DNA from: Polytrichum commune
Taxonomy: Eukaryota; Streptophyta; Polytrichopsida; Polytrichales; Polytrichaceae
Direction of reading: 5' to 3'
NCBI GenBank assembly: GCA_950295325.1
Contig: OX485807.1
Span: forward strand, 33,076,440 to 33,140,439
Length of the DNA stretch: 64,000 nucleotides
Of this stretch, positions 53,606 to 64,000 are shown one piece after another. Numbering within the stretch: position 1 is the first letter of the stretch; every line of letters begins with the position of its first letter. The notes under the pieces are model-generated. The model had not been told where the DNA came from, made no database searches, and saw only the letters and a list, made by a program, of their open reading frames with translations. A program made the translations under genes and the position numbers.

Positions 53606-53911
53606 AAGCTTTGTCATTGTTCATCACAAGAGAGTGGACGGAGGTTAGTTGAGGTAGACGTTTTAGACTCTAGTGCGCAACATGGAGGCCATGGACATGG
53701 AACTGGCAGACATCTAGGTAGTGGACGCCCTTCCCGGTGATCAAAGACAGGGAAATACATAAGGCATGCGGAATTAGACGAAACAAACTTGCTCATTGTT
53801 TTTTGTTACGTGATAGGTGGGCCAAAATTGACAAACGGTTCATTTTTTGTTCAAACTCTAACACTCGCTTTATGTGCAACTTGTAACAAATGACATACCT
53901 CCATATATGGT
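53606..53911. other. Short spacer between DUF7869 copy 2 and the hAT element
   Basis: Possible 3' remnant of the DUF7869 gene, not alignable by eye. No other feature. Confidence 0.4.
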
Positions 53912-53919
53912 GTATACAC

Positions 53920-56900
53920 CAGTGTTGGACTGTTATCAAAAATTAGTCATACCAGCCGGTTTAGGATATTGAAGATTCGCTAGAAACATAGATGGGTAGG
54001 GTACATGGTATTGTAGATTTCCAACTTTCACAAATATAGTACTGATATGAATAACGTCAAATGCTGCAAATTCCAAACAGTATATGAATATGAATATCAA
54101 CACATTTGATAACAGTCCATTATCAACTCGGGTAGGTTTTTTTTTTGAAACACATTCACACTGTGCTGGGGTTTTTTTGCAACACATTCACACATGCTAG
54201 GGTTCTTTTTTTTGCAACACAGACACAAAGTGCACAGGCACTGGTTAAAGTCAGTTACAATGCTGCTTATCTTACGAAACTAACAAAGCAACAGGGTTTT
54301 GAAAATGACACAGCTGCTCTTTACGAATTCAGAATCGTGAGCACTAACATGCGCTAAATAAGAATTCAGAATCGTGACTCGAAACCATGATCAGACTCGA
54401 AACAGCTATGCACATTGACACAAAACTATACACAGACTCGAAACAGCTATGCACATTCACTAAAAACCAGCGATGCACATTACCAAATGACTTGCAATTA
54501 CACTGATTAATGACAATCTTCAGCTACTGTAACACGACTAACACAGGAATCATGCAATTCATGTGCGTTGATGTTACTCCTCGCAGCATATCCAAGGTCC
54601 GCTATGACATTCCAAAACCGTGAACTGCAGGCACAAATTCAAACGATCCTGTTATTTTGAATCAGCAGCCCAATGGTGAGAAATTGAGTCACATGCTATC
54701 CTTGCCTTCAGGTAACAAGAGCATCATACATCTTCATTGCCACTACATGACAGCAAGCAGCTCGAACCAACAGAAGCAGCAAGGAATAATAAAAAATCAC
54801 CAAAGAAATCCCACATACCTCTAACAGTCATACAGCACATGCTACTCCTCATCTTCAGGCTCCTCTTCGAAGTAACCAGCCTCCTCAATCTCAGCTTCAA
54901 AATCATCAACCTGTTCCATCTCCTTCGCAAAATACTCTTTCACATCTTTGACTACCAAGGTGATCTCACATTCATGCCGAGAATCCTCAGGCCAATTCTT
55001 GTTGATCATTATCAAACTGTCCAGGTTATTCAGACCAAGGCGACAACGACGCAAACTAGTGAGCACACCAGCGATTGAGAAAATGCGCTCCGTTTCAATC
55101 TGAGATCCTGGAATGGCCAAGATTTGACGTGCAAGAAAGGCTACAGATGGGAAACGGGAAGCATTCAGCTTCCACCAAGTTAGGGGCTCCTCTGCCTCAG
55201 GATGCACAATAGTCAGGCGACGGAACAAAGAAAGCTCTGCAGTCAGGATACCTTCACAGGCTTCTTCAGCAGACGCAGGAGCACCAAACAGAATTGACGA
55301 TGGAGCAGGGTCACACTGCATGGCCGGGGAATCACCAGGGTTTAGATACTTGTGCACCTTCACGAGGTAAGGGATGAGGATTTTTCTGTCGTAGTCCTCC
55401 ACCACTTGTTTCGCAGCAGCTACTCCCACATACTGAATCACCAGCTCCAGCCCCTTGAAGCGAGGGTCCAACATCAAAGATAGCATGTTTTGAGCTTGAT
55501 CTGCTACAAAATGAATTGAGAATCTCAGAAACGGCTTCATAACATCCACAGCAGTCTTCGCCATCCTTGCCTTCAGAATCTCAATTTCTGACTCGAAATC
55601 TCCCACCTGCAGAGGGGGAAACACACTGGCACTCTGATCATACACCCCCTGTAACTCAATGGACATCCGGAACGCAGCAGCCAGGGCATCTGAAAGCAAC
55701 CAGTATCCGCGGGTTTGATTTAGCACGCATTGTTGCACAACTGGGTTTAGGGTCTGAGTTACGGTTCTCGCAGTTGCCCATGTCATTCCACTTGGAACGC
55801 GAGCTTGCAGCTTCAAGGACTGTCTTCTATAACAAATGCTAATAGCATCAGCATACTCCTGGGTCTCCTGGAACAGCACCACCTTAGAGGCAAAGCGTGT
55901 CTTCACAGGTGTCTTCAATTTTCTTGTCGGTAGCCCCGCGTCGATGCAGGCTCTGTCCCACTCTTGACGTCCCTTTCCTGACTTCTTGGTCCAAGTGATG
56001 CAGGATTGCAGAGACTTTTGAGCATCCTTCAAACTAACCTCCTTCATTCCTTTGCACATCTGCTCATCGTTGGTGGCGTATTGGCATACCTGATCATACA
56101 GGGTTCACGTAACAATGAATTAATCACCATGGGCACATACATTGACACATAAGCATCCTTAGCAACCAATTCCCGCATAAACTATCTGGCAGCAAACATA
56201 GACATTGACACATAAACCCACTTGTGCCATAGTTGCAGAACAGAACCCACTCTTCGAAGATAACAGCGAATGGCTAAGACGATTAACAAGAATTACAGTA
56301 TTAGCCCTCTGAACTAATCGAACGCATAATGACAACAGTACAATTCGTCAAACATAATCTTGTAACTTCAGAGCAGATTAACAAGAGAAAACACAGTCGA
56401 CAATAATCTCGAATCAACAAAGCAGTTCCCACTGTCTTGAATCTCAAATGAATGTACTCTCAAACACAATCACTTTTTAAAGCTATCTGTAGATATCCAA
56501 TCTGAGTAACAAGTAATTGTTGTTGCGTTCAAGTAACCATTGCAACAAACGTATAAAGGGAAACATTGATTACTGTAAAAATCAACCGAATCATAAAAAC
56601 TCTCTCGGACCAGTAAAGCTTGATCAGCAATAGACCATTCATTTCGAATTAAATTCCTAGCAATCTGATAACGAACTGTCGATTCAAATTGCTTGCAGTT
56701 TGAAAGAGACGACTCCTACTCAGGACGCAGATTATTTAAAAAAAAACCAAACAACGCCAAATACAGCAAATCGACCTGCATCTGACTAACCTAAACGGGT
56801 CTGCATAAACAAGCACCAATCACTAACTGGTTTCCCTAAAAAAAAACAACACGAGGAGTATGACTGACTAACGGTATGACTGAACTGTTAAACGAACTTA

Positions 56901-59733
56901 ACAATTGCCAGACATTGACTCAAGCTGCTAGTGTTCATTCATTCAGAAACAACAAATTAAAAAATAAACAATAAAAAATTGAATGAGAAGTCCCATACAT
57001 TGACACAAGCATATACCATAGCCAAGCTCCCACACAGATTGAGATAAAGAGAAATTCGCCAAAACCAGTAACAGAAAAGACATGGCCATAAGGGACTATC
57101 ATACCTTTGACATGATATGACCAAAACACGCAGATGAGAAGGGCTTCGGTAACCCCAGCACATCACACGACACTGTGAGCTGCAGAGCCTTCTCCAACGT
57201 CACCAGATTCGCACCCTCGTCCTTCACACAGGCCACTATCTTGTCAGTGAGCTTGAACTGCTCTAACAAGGGCTTGACAATCTCGGCCAACGCTGCTCCT
57301 GATGTGTCTTGTGCCTCGAACAGTCCAACTGTTACATGTCTTGGAACCCAGCCCTCATCAATGAAATTCACCACCAATGCAAAAGTATCCCAACCGGTTC
57401 GCGACATCCACAGGTCGAAAGTGATCGAAGCAGTCTGACAGCTGCTGATGAGCGGAATCACAAACCGGTCCATTGTCTTGGTGAGCATTGCAGGAATATG
57501 CTCACGCACCAGCTGCTTCCGACTCGGGCAAACTACCTTCGGATCCCTGCGCAGCATCAGCCTCCGCAGCCATGCAGATTCTACAATGCTGAGGGATTCG
57601 TATCCCTTGCTGATGAACAGAACTAGATCCTCCACAAATCGCTGCTGCTGCACATCATTTTTTGCGTAGGGCTTTGCATTACCAAAGTACGCTGTGATCT
57701 CAGACGGCGGTGCCCCCTTCCTCTTCTTGGTCTTCTGCCTCCCCGTGTCTCCTTCTTCCGCTGCTGCCTCCCGCACATACCTGCGCAAAATAACTCGTAC
57801 TCACACATGATCAGTCGCTTTATATCCCACATAAACCTGAACGTCCCAGTAGCCGCTGGAAAATAGTCAATCAGCAACCATAGACATCGTAACAACATGA
57901 CACATTGACAGCATTCGCAAATCAGCTCCAATGAGCTACCGATTAAAGCAGCTCAGGAATTTGATCATTTGCAACCATAGAGCATGAGCAACCTTACCAT
58001 ATCATATCAGAATCTTTCAGCAACATTACACATTGACACATAGACCTTGATGCAGCACACAGATTGAGACATAAATCATACACCTCCAATCATTTACTCA
58101 GCACACATACAGGTTCACATAATCAAAACGCAGCAACCACACAGCTCTCGTAGAGAACCATACACCAGACTAACTCGAAATCTGACCAAGTAACAAACAA
58201 ATCACATCGAAATAAGTTGAATCAGACAAGACTGCAGCATCGACCTGAATCAAACATGTATTGATAGTAGCGAACCATACATCAGGCCATCTCGAAATTC
58301 CACCATGTAACAGCTCATGCACATCGAGTAAAATCTGCTACCACAAATTAGCTCAGAGTCTCAAGCTCTGCTACTTGATCATTTAGGCCGAAGTCATAAA
58401 AGTGGTCGACGTAGAAGATTACAGTTTGCAGAGCAAACAGAAAAGAGTAACGAAATTCAGAATGTTACAATTCTGAGGGATCAGTTTCGGAAAGTGCCAA
58501 TTGATGAGTCAGTAAATATAATCACGGCTCCACAACCGAGCTCGACACTCACACAGCCTAAGTTCATTGATCAGAGTTACGAAATTCAACATCTTACAAT
58601 TCTGAGGGATCACAATTTCTGTGCATTGGCGAATGTAGTCTTGGTTTCGTACAGACAAAAATTCGCAGGATTTACTCATTTCAAGAACTCGATAAAGCAA
58701 ACACGATTGCTTTGTTCACAGGGCCAGGATCAATCAAGATATACGCATAGCCCCTCATCACCCTGCTACTGTTGAATTTAAAAAAAAATAACATAAATAC
58801 ACCAGGGTCGAACACAAACCTCGCAAGTTCCTGGCCATGCTCATTCTCCACATGTGTCTTCATGCTGGTGATCCCATGCGCTGGGTTGTACTGCAGAATC
58901 CCCTTCCTCCCCCTTGTGCCCCTCCGGCTTGAATTACTTGACTCAGCTTCAGTTGGGTGACAAACCCAACACCGCAACTTCTGTGCCACACTAACATCGA
59001 CAACCATGTCCTCCCCCTTCAGTCGGTAGAATGCCCACACTGCACTACTGCGATGGTAGGGTCGCCAAAATAGAGCATTCGCCCTCAATGCCGTATACGA
59101 AACCCTCCAAGCTGCTTCGGACTCAGCTGCCAAACCCTCCAAATCCGGACTTGGCAATACATCACAGATCCGCTGGGCGCTCTCCAAGTCAACAGAATCA
59201 CTAGGATCTGCAGTTTCAGACAGTTCTTGTTGATCAAAAGACGACATTGTGAGCTCAACACACACCCAAAACCCTAAGCGAAGTCTTCAAACCCTAGGTG
59301 GAGATCAGTTCAGTTTCAGACACAAAAACGCAGCAAATTCAGAATGAGAAGTTGGGTTACCCTTTGAGTGTTGTTGCCGATCCCTTGGGAAGCATTACAG
59401 CCCGCAGCCACTCCCCAATCTGCAGTTAGAGCCACTCCTCTCCACATTGAATTGCACAAGTAGCTGCAACAAATGCTAATCACGTCCCCACCTTCACCCA
59501 TAACCTACCGTACTTGCTAAAAAATCATCAAGTCCGGTTCCAATAATTGTATCACCGCATCACAAACCCGCACAGACTGTTTGGAAGCGCAGTTTCGGAA
59601 ATGGAGATACCAGACACAGTATGTGTAAGCCTAGGGTTTCGAAACTTGCGATACCAGTCTGCTCGGTTTGGCACATACCCTACCCGTATCCTTCCTGATA
59701 CCCGGGTCAACCCGCAATAACAGTCCAACACTG
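53920..59733 (-). mobile_element. Complete hAT transposon, 5,814 bp
   Basis: Inverted ends CAGTGTTGGACTGTTAT at 53920 and its complement ending at 59733, flanked by perfect 8-bp duplications GTATACAC (53912-53919 and 59734-59741). One three-exon transposase gene on the minus strand is intact. Perfect duplications and an open gene suggest recent insertion. Subterminal regions are AT-rich with repeated CACATTGACA-like words. Confidence 0.92.
54842..59247 (-). CDS. hAT transposase with BED zinc finger and C-terminal dimerisation domain
   Basis: Exons 59247-58820, 57780-57105 and 56089-54842; phases 2 then 0 agree and give 783 residues. Exon 1 has a BED-type finger (CWVC ... THVENEH), which binds element ends. 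Exon 2 holds the start of the RNase H-like core: SCQTASITFDLWMSRTGWDT with a candidate catalytic Asp, then VACVKDEGANLVTLEKAL with the second Asp. Exon 3 contains the helical insertion and ends with the hATC dimerisation region, EEPLTWWKLNASRFPSVAFL and GSQIETERIFSIAG, plus an acidic tail. The ATG at 59247 is chosen over the upstream GTG. No lesion seen, so probably functional. Confidence 0.88.
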
Positions 59734-59741
59734 GTATACAC

Positions 59742-61500
59742 AACCTTAATGGAAGGCTCATGTTCGATTTGTCTTGCATTTGTCCACATATGTATTGTGT
59801 AATGTTGTATATTAAACTAATATTAAATATTATCATTATTGTATGTGAGATGTTAACATGATGCATGTTACAGAGGCCAACATGGACGTAAGTATTACTA
59901 GAAATCCTTGATCCCATATCCACGACTCACCAACTACACACGTTCCCATGCACGTTCCCATGTTTCCAAGCATGTGCTCACACGTACGTTCCCAAACACG
60001 TTCCCATGTTCCCATCAGGCCAAGTATACCTTTTGTGCAATTTTGGGACTCCCAAAAGTCCCGAAATGTTTAATATAGTGTTTCATCCCCTTGGGCCCCC
60101 CCCCCCCCCGGGCACGGGTGTGTGCACACCCCTACCAGAGAGTGGGGCACAATAAGCAAATATATTGTAGTTGCATGTAGTCTTTGCACCTTCATATGAA
60201 GCTTTGAGACCCAAAATGGGCCCTTTATCCTTTATCCTTGAATTTCAAGACTATTTGCTTTATCATCTCATACTAATTGCGTTTAACATCCTAGGAGAAG
60301 TAAGCTTTGAGGAACTATTTAAGTTAAGGAAGGCGATGCTAAATTCATGACTAGGGATATTCTTATTGGATCAAAAATATTAAATGATTGTTGTTAGCAA
60401 TTAACATGGGATTCCAATACACCAAGTCTAATTGTCTTATTTGAATTATCTATATGCAAAGGTTTGTAAGGATTCCAATTTTTGTCGGTAGATGACTCAA
60501 AACATAACACAAGAGCATGATGTCAAGGTGGTCGTCATTGGACTCCGAATCAATATGCTTGTTGTGGAAGATTTTAAGGTGACAATCAACATGTTTTGGT
60601 CTTTAGAATAATATCATGAGTGTGCCCGGTGAGTTGCGCATCTAGTGTTTATTTTTAACAAAGTTTTTGCACATCACATGCCATTTGACACGCATATACA
60701 CACAAAAAGAATGTTGCACAACAATTGATACATGCAAAGGAATCCTGGCTTTTATTACTCACATCTAAACCACCCAATGTCAACATTTCATGAACTCATG
60801 TGCATTGGCCTCATTATTTCATTTTTAACCTTTGAGAATGTGGGTCCAACCATGACAAGGTGTACCAAAATTGCGCACACATTGACACCTTTTCTTTTAT
60901 AGTCATTGACACTCCTTTTAATTTTGAACTTTACCTAGATTTCTAATCATGACCTAGCACAAGTATAGATACGTGTCATCACATTTGATTGATCATTTGT
61001 AATTTTAATTGGTTTTATTGCTTCAAACATGAGTCTTTATGGAGTGTAAGGATTCCTTTCTATTTAGTCCTTAGTGGTACACCTTATCAGGGTTGGACCC
61101 ATGTCCTATGAAGTATTTGAACATGTTAAGGATCTCAAGTGCTCAAAGTGTGTGTTAAAGGTACTTGTAAGGTTTATGGGTCTTAAGCTCTATATTTGGA
61201 CAACTATATTTGAGTAGTACCTAGAAAGATGTCATGTGTCAAAAAGAGATTGGATCATGTGTTCAAAATATAAACACCAATCAAGCACCACGCTAGATTC
61301 AATTATTGTGAACACAATTGGGAGAATCTATGAATTTACTTAAAGAGCAAGAGAATCCATCACAAAATTCCAAATGATGGTGCATTATGTAATTCTATTG
61401 TAGAATTATACCTAGTGGCATATAATGTCATTATCTTATAATATGTGTGTTAATCATATGTAACAATTTACTTTGTAGTAGCATAATGCCATGGCACATG
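59742..61500. other. AT-rich spacer with a MULE-end-like sequence
   Basis: Near 60040-60085 GGGACTCCCAAAAGTCCC and AATATAGTGTTT resemble the MULE ends elsewhere in the window, followed by a poly-C run (60097-60110). No gene. Confidence 0.5.
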
Positions 61501-61534
61501 TTGGAACTAAACCATCTAGTTATGATCCATTGAT

Positions 61535-62480
61535 CATGACCGTACGATGCTATTTCAACATTTATTTCTCTCTTCTACATCACAATTTCGGCTCTAGAAA
61601 TTTGCAATGTCTAAGGGACTTCACTTTGATCTTCTATAAGTTTTGCATGTCAACTCCAATAATGAAACTTGAGTTAACAACATGGATGATATAAAGTCAC
61701 TGACTCGAGGATGACACAGTTTCCGATATGATCCAATGGCTATAATTATATGTGAAGTTGGAAGTGCCCAAGGGCCAATATACACAACACGGCCCCATAT
61801 TGTTTACCTCACATCCGTGAAACCCAAAGACTCCTAATATTCACTTCCACCGTAGATTCTATTTCAACATTTATTTGGTTTCGCATCATAATTTTTAGTC
61901 CCATAAATTTGTGATGTCCAAGGATCTCCTATAACTTTTGCATCTCAACTCCAGTTATGAAAATAAACCAACAATGTGAATGATATACAATTGCTAACCA
62001 AATGATGACACGATTCCCGATCCGATCCAACGGCTAGAATTATATGTGAAGTTGGATGTGCCCAAGGGCCGATATACACAACACGACCCCATATTGTATA
62101 CCTCACATCCGTGAAGTCCAAACACCCCCGATTTTCACTTCCACCATATGAATCTATTTCAACATTTATTTGTTTCTGCAATATAATTTTTAGTTCTAGA
62201 GATTTCTTATGCTTAAAACTTTCACTTGATCTCCTACAACTTTTGCATCTCAACTTCAATTGTGAAAATTATACCAACAATGTGAATGATATACAATCGC
62301 TAACTCGACGATGACACGATTCCCAACCCGATCCAACGGCTAAGATTACATGTGAAGTCGGAAGTGTCCGAGGGCCAATACACGAAATAGGGCCACATAT
62401 TGGTTACCCCACCCACGTCCATGGAACCCAAGGACAGCTACACTAACTTCCACTTCCACCATGCTAGGTGCAGTGTCGGC
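61535..62480. repeat. Tandem repeat of about 0.3 kb, three copies
   Basis: GTGCCCAAGGGCC-type words at about 61766, 62058 and 62366 (last GTGTCCGAGGGCC), with matching CTCACATCCGTGAA, TATTTCAACATTTATT and GATCCAACGGCTA blocks. Period about 292-308 bp. Non-coding. Confidence 0.82.
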
Positions 62481-62635
62481 AACTGCAAGGTGAATTGTCG
62501 GGAGAGCGGTCCACATAAGTAGGCTATATAGGCGAAGTACTATAAAAGGTCGTTGCCTGGTACAAACTTAACCACGAGACCAACTGCACTTTGCCCAAAC
62601 TTCATGCTCATTACATTACACCCATCACACGACCC

Positions 62636-62661
62636 CTTGGCTTGGCTTGGCTTGGCTTGGC
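62636..62661. repeat. (CTTGG)n microsatellite
   Basis: Five CTTGG units. Confidence 0.8.
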
Positions 62662-63139
62662 CCGCATGATGTTTCATAGCACCTACCGAGGGGGAGGGTG
62701 AAAATGTTGATTGTTATGGAGAGCTTGGCAAATTGTTTTATTTTGGGTCAAATTGATATTCAGATTGGGATCAGAGGCACCATATTAGTTTGTCGAGATT
62801 AAATTGGGATGAATCGACCACAAAGTTATAGGGGTTAGGTCTTTACCACGTCTCTCTTGGTGACTTGTTGTTGGGAAATCAAAATTTGACTGGTTTAGTT
62901 TGGCTTGCTGCAAAGGAAAAGGGTGAGTTTGGGGTTGGTTTACACTACATTGAATAGTGTGCTCAGTGTCGCCATTTCTATATGGCTTGCTCAATATTGA
63001 TTGTAAACCATCATGTAGTGTCATCAACACTAAATGTAAACCTAACACTCTCATAAAAATGTTGTAGAACTCGCTGGCAACATTTACACAAACTCCGTTG
63101 CTTCCCTTCATGGCAACCACTTCGGTGCCACACCGTCGC

Positions 63140-63795
63140 CAATCCAAATTAGCTGAGGTATAATACAAGGAGACGCGCTAAGCCCATGCCTCTTCATCAA
63201 CTTCCAAGACCCACTCCTACGTTGGCTAGAAAAAAACAACCTCGATATCATTTTAACACCTCTACAACCACATGTAATACCATAGCTTATGCCAATGACC
63301 TAGCCATCATCACAGATAAATTATTAAACATGCAACCACATATTAACAAACTCATCCTTACACCCCACATACGTATAGCACATACCATACCATACCGGCT
63401 TAATGGAATCCCGATAGGTGAACACCAAGGAGAAATCCGCAACCTCCCAAACCTACGTAAATAAATGGTGCCATGAAAAAGAACTGTGAATTGGAGAATC
63501 TAAATTCACCTACGTCAACAAATGGGTGTCTAATGAGCAAATTCACCAAAAACTCTCATACCTCTTTTGGAAAGCTCCTAGCATATCCAATGCACAAATC
63601 ACACAACCCTAAAATTTCAATATGCCCAATATATGGGAAACTGTTGAAAAATATCTTTTGGCCACTAACACACCATGGCCCCAACTGCACATTCTGCCCA
63701 AACTATAAAATCGACACATGGCCACACCTACTCTCCACTTGCCCTCACCCACACAAAAAGGAAAAACTCTCTTACATTCAAGTTGGTGCAAATTA
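63140..63795 (+). pseudogene. LINE reverse transcriptase and C-terminal zinc-knuckle remnant
   Basis: Frames with stops read GIIQGDALSPCLFINFQDPL, AYANDLAIITD (from the A-Y-A-D-D catalytic motif with the first Asp changed to Asn), YRLNGIPIGEHQGE, and, about 90 residues later, CTFCPNYKIDTWPHLLSTCP, the C-C-H-C finger that ends many plant LINE proteins. Several frameshifts and stops; an old fragment. Confidence 0.72.
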
Positions 63796-64000
63796 GAAGT
63801 ATTGATGTTATTTTAATTATAAGTTTTTGTTTGAAAAAACCAAACACTTTTCATTTTTGTAAACAAATTTGGCATTATAGATTACAATATTGCAATTATT
63901 GTCACTTACTAAGTGGTTTTTCATCCAAATTTCAAGCATCCATGACAATAATTTATGAAACAAAGTTAGGATGTAGAATATGCCAAAAGTAGATGAAGTA
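63796..64000. other. AT-rich end of window
   Basis: Nothing recognised. Confidence 0.4.

Overview
The window reads as nuclear DNA of a plant. Supporting signs are spliceosomal introns with GT-AG ends, a short run of the plant telomere-type unit CCCTAAA, and plant-style mobile elements (hAT, MULE, solo LTRs, LINE remnants). Most spacer is AT-rich, while several exons are GC-rich. The species cannot be named from sequence alone. There are no rRNA, tRNA or organelle genes that I can see.

Layout. 1-10102 (+): gene A1, a broken copy of a multi-domain gene, split by a 4.1 kb insertion (270-4395). 10431-14869: a decayed MULE between inverted repeats. 15140-21691 (-): gene A2, an apparently intact seven-exon paralogue of A1 (about 1,774 residues, every intron phase 0), tail-to-tail with A1. 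21734-22316 and 27411-28149: palindrome arrays. 28202-31723 (+): a DUF7869-type gene, broken. 33384-42529 (+): gene B, a second, more distant and decayed gene with a ParB-like motif and a methyltransferase-like C-terminus, split by a solo LTR. 44505-48013: a TTAA-flanked MITE and nested solo LTRs. 49640-53320 (+): palindromic repeats, then a second broken DUF7869-type gene. 53920-59733: a complete hAT element with an intact 783-residue transposase gene. 59742-64000: AT-rich spacer, a 0.3 kb tandem repeat and a LINE remnant.

The most unusual content is the combination in genes A and B: a ParB/sulfiredoxin-type DGQH or DGNH motif, then a region with the order of a circularly permuted amino-methyltransferase (degenerate motif IV before degenerate motif I). 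In A this is followed by a long coiled-coil/acidic linker, an FCP1-type HAD phosphatase domain and a conserved tail. These genes are embedded in palindromes of one design: two constant arms around a variable dinucleotide. The arms are ACGAACG in A1, ACGGACG in A2 and the first DUF7869 gene, AGCATTCGG beside gene B, and GGATCCACTCG beside the second DUF7869 gene. Palindromes sit in most A introns, in tandem arrays, and in frame inside exons. Arms and flanks change symmetrically between copies.

Nearly all copies except A2 and the hAT gene are decaying. Most premature stops are of the C-to-T (or G-to-A) kind, as expected for silenced, methylated repeats. My working view, an inference, is that A, B and the DUF7869 genes are parts of large palindrome-bearing mobile or selfish elements; the DUF7869 protein would be a candidate nuclease/transposase and the ParB-like protein a candidate DNA-binding partner.
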